Source: Daucus carota subsp. sativus (Eukaryota > Streptophyta > Magnoliopsida > Apiales > Apiaceae). From it: a stretch of DNA of 64,000 nucleotides. Below are positions 1-11,335 of the stretch, one piece after another. Made by a program: the position numbers and the translations under genes. The stretch lies in contig NC_030386.2 in the NCBI RefSeq assembly GCF_001625215.2, positions 20,430,545 through 20,494,544 on the forward strand. Reading direction: 5' to 3'. Numbering within the stretch: the first letter of the stretch is position 1; every line of letters starts with the position of its first letter. Below the pieces are notes generated by a model. That model had not been told where the DNA came from and ran no database searches. It worked only from the letters and a program-made list of their open reading frames with translations.

Positions 1-1701
1 TTCTGATACGGGAAATATAGTTTTCGAGAATGCCAATGGACCTTCGGGCAAACCACCTTATGGTTTTTCGTATTTCAAGAAGCCAACAGGCCGTTGCTCC
101 AACGGACTTCTTATGGTCGACTACTTGGGTACAAAGTAATCCTTAATTCCACGAGTTTTTTACATGCATGACGAGTTTTTTACATGCATGACGTTACAGA
201 AATTTAAGTACTCACCCATAATGTTTTCAAACTGTATCACATTATTGTATTACCGTGAGAAGAGGGATATCAGCTAGTCAGGATAATGCTAGGAATTTGA
301 TAAAATGGTAATTGGTTATATATTGATGTATGCGAAGATGAAAGAAATTTTGTTTGATAATGTTTTCAAACTGTATCACAATATTGTATTACCGTGAGAA
401 GAGGGGTATCAGCTACTCGGGATAATGCTAGGAATCAGATAAAATAGTAATTGGTTATATATTGATGTATGCGAAGATGAAAGAAATTTTGTTTGATTAA
501 TTGACAGCAATGGCCGCGGGGCTTCCATTTTTGAGTCCTTACCTGAAAAGAGAGGCTGATTTTGAGCATGGAGTAAATTTCGCGGTGGCCAGTTCAACTG
601 CAATGTCTATAGAAGATTTGGCTGCAAGAAATATTAGTGTAAGTCCTGAAACAGTTAATTCTTCTCTCAGTGTGCAAGTAGATTGGATGGCTAATTATCT
701 CAGGACTTTCTGCAAGCCTGGACCAGGTTCTTTTAGCTTTGCATTTTTCTTTCGATATTCATTAGCAGGGTGTTAAGAGAATCCTGTAGATTGATATGGT
801 TTTGGTAAACAGATTGCAAAACGAAGCTTGAACACTCATTGTTTGTGATGGGAGAGTCGGGAGGAAACGATATGAATGCTGCGGTGCTAGGAAACAAGAC
901 GATTCAAGAAATTAGGGCCCTCGTTCCAGATATCGTACATGCCATAATGAACGCCACAAGGGTAAGTGTGATATCATCCAAATTAAGCGTTTTTCTGACA
1001 TCTTGAAGTTTTAGGAGAACTGAGAACTTAACTGTAAGGATTTGCAATTTTCGTGTCCATATACAGGTATGTTGTGATTAATAACTCGTGAAATTTTATT
1101 TTGTTGACAACTCCTGTCAGAGAATCATCTCATTTGGAGCTCGAAACATTGTGATACCGGGAAATCTTCCAATTGGCTGTATGCCGATTTACCTCGCAAT
1201 GTTTGGAAGCGGAAATTCCACCATATTTGACAAAAATCAGTGCCTTAAGAAATACAACCGCTTAGCTAATTATTACAATGATTTTTTGAAGAAAGAAATC
1301 GAAAGGCTGAAAAGAGAAAACCCATATCTCAAAATTGTTTACGGGGACCTTTTCAATGCTGTCGAGTGGCTTCTCCCTCGCGCTCCATTTCTAGGTTTGT
1401 GTCCTCAGATCATACATACTACACGTTGTTTTCCTAGTAATACATTGTTACGTGACTATTATCTTAATTGTCTAAAGGCTTTGATCAAAAATCGTTGTTG
1501 AAAGCTTGTTGTGGAGAAGGCGGAGACTATAACGTGGGAGGATATGAAAAATTTTGTGGATTGCCAGGAGTTCCGGTGTGTAGGAACCCGAATGAACATT
1601 TAAGTTGGGACGGGATTCATCCAACACAACAAGCGAACATGTATGTCACAACTTGGCTCATTACTAACATGTTACCGATTCTGGATTGCCCTCCTCCTTG
1701 A
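1..1701 (+). CDS. GDSL-type esterase/lipase, 5' partial (acetylajmalan esterase-like group)
   Basis: SGNH/GDSL hydrolase, probably a secreted esterase of small acylated metabolites. The gene begins before the window: base 2 opens in frame at S-D-T-G-N, just after the catalytic Ser of the GDSL block. Five exons join in phase: <1-128, 508-726, 813-961, 1121-1394, 1478-1701 (TGA). The block III motif GGND is in exon 3. The D-G-I-H-P-T motif with the catalytic Asp and His is in exon 5. Exon 4 carries VIPGNLPIGC, typical of this plant subgroup. The usual block II reads N-F-A-V-A-S-S-T-A, so the Gly normally following the alanine is Ser here (alignment from memory). Intron 1 contains two tandem duplications. 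Substrate cannot be told from sequence. Confidence 0.9.
151..496. repeat. Two tandem duplications in intron 1 of the GDSL gene
   Basis: A 20-bp unit is repeated at 151-170 and 171-190. A 139-bp unit is repeated at about 219-357 and 358-496 with only a few substitutions. The second copy runs almost to the intron 1 acceptor at 506-507, so it duplicates the normal pre-acceptor region. Confidence 0.9.
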
Positions 1702-2823
1702 GTTGTGATCGACAAATTCTAGATTTGACTGCGGTGGAGGAGTTAGCTAGCTAGCTGCTAATTAGCCGAGGGAAGATCCTTTTTTTGTCCTGCAGAGTTT
1801 TTAAGGAACTGAAGCTGAAGTTGCAGAACTTCTACTTTATTCCGAAATGTAGTAGTCTGATAGGCTTTTTTACTTATTTTTCCTTGTATTGCTATTTCTG
1901 TATTGCTAGTTGATAATCCGTGCCAAGCACGGTTTAAATAAAATTTAAAAATTTGTTATTTATTAAAAGAATAATATCTTTTTTTAATTACATTATCATA
2001 TTTTTATTATACTTATTTAAATTATTGTTTTTCAAAGATATTTAAATTATTGTTATTTAATATAAGACTTTCTATATATTAAAATTTGATCCTACTTTAA
2101 ATTTATTTCATAATAATATGAGTTTATGTTCTATGGCGTCCACAAAATAAGAGTATTAGAGTCCAAAGTTATTTAAAAATAATCTACTCGTTTCAATTTT
2201 AATTTTTTTAGTCTACAATATTTGTAAACATCGGAAAGTTTGCAGGTTATGTTCTATAATATAATCGTTGCAATCAAAAGATAAAACAATTATTTTATAA
2301 ATCACTAAACATTATATATGTTCTAAAATATAACTCATAAGTAGAATAATGATCTTAATAATTGTTAATATTGAAAGATGTTAATGATTAATTGATAATT
2401 ATATATTTAAAACTACTTAAAGATGGTAAATTATATATAAAATTTGAATAATTAAAGGTATTATTTATGATTAAACTAAAAGATTATGACTGGTACTTAC
2501 TGCGGCTTAAATGCGGATTTTATGAAACTTAACTCTAACAGTATGTTTTATTTTAGTAAAATTACTATGTTGTTTGATGATTTTTAAATTGTGAAAATAA
2601 TATTGAAAATCAACACATATAAGTTCGTTTATAGCGTCTTTAATCTTGAACAAAAATTCAAAATTTTTAGTCGCGATTATTTTATTCATTTAATAGGAAT
2701 ATTATATATAATTCTAGTTGGAATTTTTGTAAATCTAACCGTTCTTGTAGTTTTTTGATAAACTAATATCGTAGTTTGAAAAAATTAATTAACTTTTTAA
2801 AAGTTATTTGATATCAAATATTT
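1702..2823. other. Intergenic AT-rich DNA with a degenerate hairpin
   Basis: 3' flank of the GDSL gene and AT-rich sequence without credible coding potential. The hairpin CCGTGC-CAA-GCACGG at 1919-1933, with CTAG about 10 bases before it, resembles an inverted Helitron 3' end. The base before CTAG is G rather than A and I found no matching other end, so it is only a possible remnant. Confidence 0.4.
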
Positions 2824-3585
2824 TGACGTATGTCTAGAATTTTGGTTCTTTTATTATATGTTGCAATATGGATAATGACTTCATTTTCTTTGAGTTTCAA
2901 TTTGTCAAGTCAGTGTTATCACCACCTTATTCGTCCTTATCGCAATTTTCTGAAAAACATTGAATGATAATAATAAATGTTATTAAAAAATATATGACCA
3001 AGTTTTTTGGTACTTTGGTATAAAGATTGAATCTTGTTTATTTTAATTCTGAAATATGATAGAAATTTTATAGATTTGTTTCCTAAATTAAATTGTATGA
3101 GTTTTAAAAGTTAAAACGAATATTTGACGTATGTCTAGAGTTTCGGTTTCTTTATTATATGTTGCAATATGGACAATGACTTTATTTTCTTTGAGTTTCT
3201 ATTTGTCAAGTCAGTGTTACCACCGCCTTATTCGTCTTTATCGCAATCTTCTGAAAAACACCGAATGATAATAATAATAATTATTATAAAATATATGACC
3301 AAGTTTTTTGGTACTTTGGTATGAATATTGAATTTTGTTTATTTTAATTCCGAAATATATTAGAAATTTTATAAAATTTATTTCGTAAATTAAATTGTAT
3401 GAGTTTTAAAAATTAAAATGAATAATTTTGTTGACATTATTATTCTATTGATAGGATGTTATATTAATATCAATATGAACTCCTTATTTATTTGAACTCG
3501 GAAGCATGATAAGAGATTTATAGAGTTGTTCCGTATATTAAATTATTTGAGTTTTAAAAATTAAAACAAATAATTTTGTTGGTAA
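2824..3585. repeat. Tandem array of a ~301-bp unit (two copies plus a decayed third)
   Basis: Copies start at 2824 and 3125 with TGACGTATGTCTAGA and stay alignable over their whole length with scattered substitutions. From about 3420 to 3585 a third, partial and more diverged copy can be followed (GAGTTTTAAAAATTAAAAC and flanks). No open frame. Confidence 0.8.
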
Positions 3586-4194
3586 TATATTTTTATTAGT
3601 GAGATAATTGTTATAATACAAAATCCTGTCAAATATAGAAGTTTTTTGATAATAGTTATAATTGTTAAATAAAAAATATTATGATGATAGCCAAATTTTG
3701 ATATGAATTTTCTAGAATTGTTTCATAAGTTAAATTGTTAGTGATTTAACTGTGCGGATAAGATAAATGTTATATTACAAAGTCGATCCTAAACACCATA
3801 GAAGTCTTTTTATATAATCTTAGGCAATATTAAAATATTACATAATAAAATCCAAATCAATATAGAAGTCTTTTCATAATTGTATAATAATAATTATAAA
3901 ATCCTAAAAATGTATAATAATAAGTATAAAATCCTAACAATATGAAAATCTTTTTATAATTCTATAATGATTATTGTTATTAAATAAAAAAATTATATAA
4001 CATTATCCTAATCAATATTGAAGTTTTTAACAATAAAATTCTAATCAATATAGAGTTCTTTCACTGTCCTGATGAATATTGAGGTTTTTGATAATAAAAT
4101 TCTATTCAATATAGAAATATTTTGATAATAGTATAATAATGAATATAAATCCTAATTAATATAACTTTTGGTACCGAAGTTCCACCGAAAATGG
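3586..4194. other. Intergenic AT-rich DNA, nothing recognised
   Basis: Very AT-rich with short recurring phrases around AATCAATATAGAAGTCTTTT, probably decayed repeats. No gene or bounded element seen. Confidence 0.5.
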
Positions 4195-5310
4195 TTTCGC
4201 TTATTAATAAAGGGTATTGATGTGTTGGGTACTGCCGCTCTTAATCCTCAAGGTCTCAGTAAATTGTAAATCTTCTTTCACTTGTTTTAGCCCTTTAATG
4301 TTTGCACACCTGTTTTTTCTTTCTTTGTTATACGGGTGTCCGGCCAGCATTTGGAGGGTGAATAGCACCGTATCTTCATCCACTTAGATTCTTATCGTAT
4401 CGTTATAAGGAACAATCGAATTCTGAGACAGTATGTGTATCCACGCTGATATGATGGTCCCCTTGAACCAAGTCCTACGGGATCCTATCATGCGACCTTC
4501 CTGACTTGAAACTTGATAAGTCCAACTATATGAAGCCTCGATTCCCACTTGTTTCCTTGATCTCTGATGTTGCCGCGGCTAGGTGGGGAGCCTGCAAATT
4601 AATGCCTTACCGGGAGTGGTGGCTGTCAAGCACCTTCGTTGTAAGGATGAGAATCGATTTATAAAGGAACTGATAAGAGAGTATGTGAGTGTGAGATTAC
4701 GAGAAAATGTATGTGAGAGAGTGATACTATCACCTTTATAAGGAATGCCCATCTTGACCCGTCCTCTTTCTGTTATAGTATTTGTGTGATGAAATATACA
4801 CATTGCAACTGTTAAAAAGTATTATGGAGCCAGGTATAAGGCTCCGCGGAGACGGGTTTAGCCTTGCGAAGGTGATCTATTATCAAAATTGCAGAACCGA
4901 AGGCTCCTTACAAGACACAAATACCAGAGTTATCACCAAAAAATTGAAGAGTCTTAACGGAAATATAAAGCGACAGTTGTCCACGTGGCCATGAAACAGC
5001 TGGACATGTGACAGTCTCTCCAATATTGCATCATTCTCTAATATTAAAGTTACTTCATACTCGACACTAATAACCCGTCCCGTTGATCAATATTAAACTA
5101 GCCGGTTGATGAGCCTCAAAGACATGTGATGGCCGTATGGATTTTAGCTATGATCCGTAGCTATCATGGTGCTAGTGGTGGTCTTTTTCTTGCTTTCCGG
5201 CTTAAAGAACCCTTTCCTCTCGTCCCTCTTTTATTCATATATGCTCCGGATTTTTATGATGCCTAGGTAGCTGGTCTAGTGGTTGTCACGTATCCAGCTG
5301 TTTGGGAGAA
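4195..5310 (+). mobile_element. Possible solo LTR or decayed LTR-retrotransposon end
   Basis: This stretch is clearly less AT-rich than its flanks. It shows a GAGAGTATGTGAGTGTGAG-type purine run followed by CCTTTATAAGG near 4731-4742, the arrangement seen at the promoter of many plant LTRs. No reverse transcriptase or integrase frame is present. I could not find convincing TG/CA ends or a target duplication, so both the bounds and the identity are uncertain. Confidence 0.3.
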
Positions 5311-5521
5311 ATAAATAAGAAAACCACGAGACATCTTATAACATGCTACGTAAGGCTACGATGACGCGATAGGCTTGCGTGAACCGTAAACTGTAGGCCG
5401 AGCCTATTCGGGTTTGCAGAGGCCTTCGGCTCCTCATCCCATCAACATGTATATAAAGAAGAAAAAGATAATAAAATAAAAGAAATTTAATACACATACA
5501 CATCAAGAGCTTATTTTTCAA

Positions 5522-6515
5522 AAATAAGAGGCGGTTTGGTTAAACTTATTTTTTAAAAATATGAGTTTATTTTTGAAGAAAAAGTATATAAATTTCTGTT
5601 TTTTTCCTTAAAAAAGTTTTTTCCCATCAAATAACAAATATAAAACACTTTTTTAATATTTATGTCCAAAAAATTATTAAAAAGTTTGAAAAATAAAAAC
5701 TTATCTTTATAATAAGTTACTCCAATGTATTGTCGCGTCCCCGTCCCCCGATGTATACTACTCAGGGGACGGAGGGAGTAATTAACAAACACCCGCTGAA
5801 GGCAATGTATTGGGCCTATTGGCAGAATTGCCATGGGTTTCTAATTAGCAGGGCTGGGTTAACTTATTTGGGTTGGGCCTTTCTGAAGCTGTATAGTAAA
5901 GTCAAAATTTATCCCAAAGTAAGACCCTGGGGTCTTGGAATCCTAAGAAGATCTGCAAGACCAATGGGGTGCGCATTGAGATTTTGGTTGGAAATTCCAT
6001 GCAAGAAAAGAAAAGGAAGTGCATGGCGATTGGGTAGAGAAGTTGAGTTGTTAAAATGTATAGTAGAAGTTAAGTAGGAGTCAGTAGCAAGTAGCAGAGA
6101 GCATTGAACAGATGAATATGAGTATAAACAGACCCATGTCGGATCTACTCAGACCAAGGTATCAGCTTCACTCATATTATATTGCTACTCTGTTTTACAC
6201 ACATTTGACATTTGTGTGTGTTTTGTTCTCTCTTGGCTTATGTGTGTCCATGGTGACACATGTACAGTGATCCATTTCAGTGCATTTTCTCCGAGAACAT
6301 GCATACCCTAGGCAGAATGTGAGGATTTCTTCGTATCTGTAAATGAGTCAATTTGAGTTTTAAAAATTATACGAAATTTAGTTAAATTGAATATTTTATT
6401 ATAAATGGCAGGAATTCATCATCTCGAATATTTTTTGTTAGTTTCAAATTCTATTTTAATAAATAAGTAAATATTGAATTGTCGTTCCGGTGTCGGATTA
6501 AGTACATGGATGACT
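5522..6515. other. Intergenic DNA with a truncated Stowaway end at 5733-5777
   Basis: Bases 5733-5777 match one end of the MITE family seen complete at 51975 and 52957: ...CCCCGTCCCCC-GATGTATACTACTCAGGGGACGGAGGGAG followed by TA. The other end is missing. The surrounding A/T-rich palindromic sequence (5522-5720) may be another small element. An open frame at 5730-6077 starts inside the MITE end and has no recognisable domain; I do not call it a gene. Confidence 0.6.
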
Positions 6516-6661
6516 CTTTTTTTTTCTTTTGACAAATATGACTTATAACCTTACAAGTAAGCATCTGTCCCCGGAAATCTCGGGGTGAGCCAGGGTCGAA
6601 CCCAGAACCTGGGACGACAGAGGATAAGTTCTTAACCACTAAGTTATCCAACCGTGCTCAT
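6516..6661 (-). mobile_element. tRNA-derived SINE with 13-bp target duplication
   Basis: On the minus strand the head has a pol III A-box-like stretch TGGATAACTTAGTGG (6636-6650) and a B box GGTTCGACCCTGG (6590-6602), and the element ends in an A-rich tail (plus-strand T run near 6516-6526). It is flanked by identical copies of TACATGGATGACT at 6503-6515 and 6662-6674, showing target-primed insertion. Length is about 146 bp. The body after the B box is short and the family is not identified. Confidence 0.88.
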
Positions 6662-6674
6662 TACATGGATGACT

Positions 6675-7734
6675 TGGTTGCAATCTGGAACATATTTAAG
6701 ATTCAAATTTTAGAGGGTATTGAGAAAATTTTCGAAAAACATCTATATTTTCAAATTATGTGAGTATACTTTTATAATTTTGAAAAATTTAAAATGATAA
6801 ACATAAAATTTCACAGTGTCTTCCGTGCTTTTTGCGGGATCCGCCAGACTAGTATCACAACCATGTCCAGACGTATGCAAAAATCAAGGCAGTTCTCTCT
6901 CTCTCAAGAAGATATGGTTACGTGCGTAAAGTACGGAAGAGTGTAAATAAGGAGGAGGCACAGGTCTGTAAAATTTACTTGCGCTGCATTAGCGGAGGAA
7001 GATAGATTGATAGGATAGATTTGACTGAGATGGCGTTAGATTTTAAGCCCACAAGTTTTGATTTGGCAGTCCATTTATATTTATGTTACCAACAACAAGC
7101 TACACTTGCCTCACCATGCAAGTTATCTGTGCTCCCTCTTCTTTCCTTATAAAGTGGGCGACTTGTTTCCAACTTGGGATTGGGATTATGCAACATGCAT
7201 ATGCATCTGTATATACTACGTACTACTATGTTCTCATACATTCATATCCAAGTTTAAAGTTTAATAATGTTGTTAAAATGATAACTCCGGTAGCCTTGGC
7301 GGATCCGGTAATTGATTTAATTAACTAAAGATCGGAATATTGTAATATTTAACTTAGTTCTATCACAAAAATTCGTGCATTTATCTGAATTTTAAAATTT
7401 GATTCTATTGATAATTTTCTTTAGTATGAGTCGGATATATATACTGAGAATTTGTTGAGACATGGATGGGTAGTAGCAAGGTGATTTCTTAGTCCCTCAA
7501 TATATTTGTCTTATGACTTTTGATTGGTTAAATTAATCATGATTTGACTGAAATTTATTTGTATTATGTTATTGCGAAAAATTAAAATATTAAAAAAATA
7601 TGTTTTGTCTATTTTAAAATATAACAGAGAAGGCTTTTAAAATAAGTATGAATATATTTTGATATTCAATAAAAATGAGATAATTTGATTCTTTTTTAAT
7701 TGAAATAACATCAACTAATAACACAAATACAGTA
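6675..7734. other. Intergenic, no gene seen
   Basis: AT-rich. Short open frames at 7058-7328 overlap one another, are low in complexity and have no family resemblance. Nothing supported. Confidence 0.5.
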
Positions 7735-8037
7735 CTCCCTCCGTCCCAGCCAATTCTTTACGTTTGGTTTGGGCACGGAGGTTAAGAAATATGTATAAAG
7801 TAGTGGAAAAGAGGAAGAAAAGTGGGTGAAGTGGTGGGACCCATCAATTTTTAATGAATAAAAGAGAAATAGTGGAGTAAAAGTAGTGTGAAAAGGAAGA
7901 AAAAGTAGTGTGAAAAGGGAGGAAAAGTTTGGGAGCGGTGGGACCCATTGACTATTTTTGGTAAGTTTTGGAATGTAAAGAATTGGATGGGACATCCCAA
8001 AAAGGAAACGGTAAAGAACCTGGTGGGACGGAGGGAG
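7735..8037. mobile_element. Stowaway-type MITE (Tc1/mariner), 303 bp
   Basis: Terminal inverted repeats CTCCCTCCGTCCC and GGGACGGAGGGAG are flanked by TA on both sides (7733-7734 and 8038-8039). The repeats extend inward (CCAATTCTTTAC... / ...GTAAAGAACCTGG). The frame overlapping it on the minus strand is a by-product of the element. Confidence 0.93.
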
Positions 8038-8530
8038 TATGTATTATGGTAGACTCCAGTGGGGGCAGGCAGTAGAGCATATACGTGTAAGTATAAACAT
8101 TAGGGTAGCTGGGCTGAGATGATCTGATTTTATTGGAAATTGAAATGGAAGCAAATAATGGCAGTGGAGAAGTACTGACAACTAGTACTGCTGAATCATG
8201 GTGGTGTGGAACAAGAACAAATGAACAAATTAAATAAAATTTAGTATAAAATAGTAGATACAGTGTAATTATAAAGAGCTCCTGAGGCGCCCTTAAAGAG
8301 CTGGAGGTACCTTGACTTACAAGCAATGGCGTAATTGTGTTGCGAGGTGAAAAAAGAGAAGGTAGGCAGCCATTATATGCATGTTTTTGAATGACAGAGA
8401 TGGAATGAATGGAGAGACAAGATATTTATATTCTCTGTGTTTCCCAGGCCTCGTCTGCACACGCAATGCACTTATTATTTTTGACTATTTCGTTGCAGAT
8501 CGATCATAAAATACTCCTCCCTCCCCGTTT

Positions 8531-8790
8531 ATATATAAGGAGTCGTTTACGTGAGTTTAAAATAAGTGTTTATTGCTTAAAATAAATAAGTGGAGTAGAA
8601 GTTAGAAGCAAAATAAGATTTATAAGTGATTAAAGTGTTTGGAAAAGAAGTACGTAGAAGTCCTGAAACAAAAGTTAGCATTGCTAACTTTTTATAAGTG
8701 CTTCTTGACTTTTTACACAAACGGTGTAAATAAGTGCTTCTAATTTATAAATCGATAAATCCGACTAAAAGTGACCGCAAACACACACAT
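8531..8790. mobile_element. Probable MITE with imperfect inverted arms
   Basis: Blocks such as AAATAAGTG and GAAGTTAGAAGC on the left recur inverted on the right (CACTTATTTA, GCTTCTAA). The start GTCGTTTACGTGAGTTT and end CTAAAAGTGACCGCAAAC look like diverged terminal repeats. Target duplication not resolved. Confidence 0.45.
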
Positions 8791-8793
8791 AAT

Positions 8794-8915
8794 CGTTATC
8801 ATCATGTGCATTATGATGAGAGGTGACTTCTGACTTTGGTGCATCTTCATAAGTCGTTATCATCATGTGCATTATGATGAGAGGTGACTTCTGACTTTGG
8901 TGCATCTTCATAAGT
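8794..8915. repeat. Exact 61-bp tandem duplication
   Basis: The unit beginning CGTTATCATCATGTGC is repeated at 8794-8854 and 8855-8915 apparently without substitutions, implying a recent slippage or repair event. Confidence 0.9.
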
Positions 8916-9339
8916 CGTGCTACTCGATCATGTTAGTAAAGGCTGCAGAAATTACTTTTGATATGATTCGTTACAAACATCATAAATTAGTTTGATTGAT
9001 CAAAAAGATGCAATTATTAATGAACAATTTGCAGGTTAGAAATGAGCCTACTTTTTAAGGTGAATTGCGAACTTCACAGTAGCTCAGAACTAAGGTGAAT
9101 GTTAAGAACTTAAGATGACAAGGTGTACGAAGTAGAATGAGCTCGCCCGAATTGAGTAGACACTGTGATGATTTCATCAAGAAGCCCAAGTTAAGAAATA
9201 TAAGTTTTGCACTTCAATTTAGAGTTTCATCATGTTCGATAAAAACTAGAAACAAATGCATGAATATAATTCTTTTATGTTACATAATATACATACTATA
9301 CAAATAATTAACAAGTTTTATAATAATATTAAAATATTA

Positions 9340-9762
9340 GGGTTTTTTTTATTCATAACCAAGTTTTCAATCTAATTTTCAAAATTACTACCTTCTCCAA
9401 TCTTATTTTCAAAAATACTACCTTCTCTAAAATATTTTCAAAAATACGGTGGTTGCATATGCAACCATATATGCAACTACAATTCCTGATTTCAAATTTC
9501 AGTTTTCAAATGTCATTTTCGAACCTCATTTTTAGAATCCATATATGCAACTGCAATTATTGATTTCAAATTCAGTTTTAAAATGTCATTTTCAAATCAG
9601 GAATTGTAGTTGCAAATGCAACCAACGTATTTTTGGAAAATATTTTCAAAAAAATAGTATATTTGAAAGATTTTAGAGAAAGTAGTGTTTTTGAAAATAA
9701 GATTGGAGAAGGTAGTATTTATAAAAATAAGATTGAAAAAACAGTATACAAGATAATTTCCC
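9340..9762. mobile_element. Mutator-type foldback element with 9-bp target duplication
   Basis: Almost the whole 423-bp element is one imperfect palindrome of two ~200-bp arms. The left arm contains ACTACCTTCTCCAATCTTA and the right arm contains its inverse. The ends are GGG...CCC and are flanked by identical AAAATATTA at 9331-9339 and 9763-9771. Long inverted repeats with a 9-bp duplication are the signature of Mutator-like elements. A transcript would form a long hairpin. The frame at 9633-9833 is not a gene. Confidence 0.88.
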
Positions 9763-9771
9763 AAAATATTA

Positions 9772-11104
9772 TGCACATGAACTATAATCTTATTTATAAA
9801 ATAATATATAAATATTGTTTTTTCTCAAATTAATATGCTTTTATGAATTCATGAAATTCACTCGTCCCCCGTTCCATAAATTCACTTAACTGTAGAAATT
9901 TATATTAACATTATCCAAATCATAAAATTAAAAGAAGATATTAGCAAGCAAAAATTATTTTTTTTCTTTATTTGAGTATTATAATATTGTAAACTTCGCA
10001 TAATCCTTAGAACTATTAATGAAAATTTACAAAATCCAATAATTTTATACTAAAAAATCCGATAATGTTGTTTTCGGAATTTTAGCATATTTAAATACTA
10101 GATATTATTTATAAAATAAAACACGCTCACAATATATTACTAATTCAACTTTATTGTCAACCAAAACATCATCAGTCTTATTGTTTTTCGTCCCATAATT
10201 ATACATGGTGCAATGTTACGTAGGCCTGGAGAACCTTAGATACGCCATAATGAATAATCCGTGAATCATGTGGAAGAAGAGGACTTGATTTCAAATGGCA
10301 TTGGAGAAGAATCTGGGAAAAGTAGATAAAGTGTGTAGGGTTCTGAACCCCCAGTCATTACTTTCTCCAGCTAGTCTTCACAGTCACCTCAGCATCACCA
10401 GTACTCCTAAGTAAAATGTAAATTTAAAAGAAAGATAAATACTCGTATGAAGTATGAACTAATGAGATTCTTGAATTTTGAGTATAAATTTGATAATACA
10501 TTATGGGCATGCTGTCTTGGTCGGCAACTTCTCCTCTTAAAATCTAAGTTTCTATTTTTCTGAATTTTATTTTAACTTTTTTGACATAAATATTAAAGAA
10601 GTGTTTCACATTGTTTATGACAAAAAAATTATTTAAAAATAATATAATTTTATATAATCTTCTCCAAAATTAACCTCTTTTGAAAAAATAAATTTAGTCA
10701 AATGACCCCTATATTTAGAAATAACAACAATAGCACTCATATATTTAGGTGATGCGGTTGGTTTGTGGCTTGAATCTTGTTAGAAAGAAATACAGGAGAA
10801 CATGAGATATATACCCTTGATAATAGTAGGTAGGTAATATATGCAAACTTGACTGAGTTGCAGAACAATGTAAACAAAACAAGAGACACTAGGGTCACCC
10901 TTGTGTACTACCACCCAGTGACCCAGGGATCTTCTTCACTTACCTTTTCCTCTGATTTTTTTTTTACTTTATTCTTTGAAACATACCTGCATCCCTATTT
11001 TCATGTTATGCTACATGTACAGGTACATATTACACAATGTAGCATATATATGGGCCTGGTGCACACAACACAAGACATGACTTTGGAGGAGGCAGCTAGG
11101 GAAC
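9772..11104. other. Intergenic, downstream of MIR164
   Basis: AT-rich DNA with no supported gene. Frames at 10849-11226 (+) and 11001-11183 (-) overlap the MIR164 hairpin and are chance frames. The end of the MIR164 primary transcript probably falls in this stretch; no clear poly(A) signal can be assigned. Confidence 0.5.
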
Positions 11105-11217
11105 TTGAGTGTAGAAACCCATGTTGGAGAAGGGGAGCACGTGCAATGAGAGTGTGGAGGAGGTTCTCAACTTCATCTTGCACGTGCCCTGCTTCTCCAT
11201 CAAGGGCTGCTCACTCT
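11105..11217 (-). ncRNA. MIR164: MIR164 precursor
   Basis: The minus strand carries the conserved 21-nt miR164 at 11179-11199 (begins TGGAGAAGCAGG, ends CACGTGCA), identical to the canonical sequence. A complementary star strand lies at 11123-11143 (CACGTGCTCC...CTCCAAC), separated by a ~34-nt loop. Mismatches in the duplex are confined to the centre, as usual for plant miRNAs. The microRNA is in the 5' arm. Known role of the family: cleavage of NAM/CUC2-type NAC transcription factor mRNAs, controlling organ boundaries, lateral roots and ageing. The stem continues weakly beyond the duplex. The precursor bounds are estimates. Confidence 0.95.
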
Positions 11218-11280
11218 TCTCTTTAAGTGTTGTGTGTTTGAGTGAAGCAGGAGAGTGAAGAAGAAAATGAAGGCAGGAGG

Positions 11281-11290
11281 GTATTTATAG
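11281..11290 (-). promoter_or_regulatory. TATA box for MIR164
   Basis: CTATAAATAC on the minus strand, about 80-90 bases before the miRNA arm, preceded upstream by a CT-rich tract (plus-strand GA run 11291-11335). The spacing suits a pol II start at roughly 11250-11260. Confidence 0.7.
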
Positions 11291-11335
11291 GGAGAGAGAT
11301 TGGGAGAGATTGAGAGAGAGAGAGGGAGGTGGAGT

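Noticed and set aside
1911-1935. Inverted Helitron end
   Set aside because: Hairpin and CTAG are present, but the required A before CTAG is G and no partner end is visible; kept only as a remark in the intergenic entry.
5730-6077. 115-residue open frame (+)
   Set aside because: It begins inside a truncated Stowaway end, has no recognisable domain and no gene structure around it.
10849-11226. 125-residue frame (+) and 60-residue frame (-) over MIR164
   Set aside because: Both run across the miRNA hairpin; the conserved signal is the hairpin itself.
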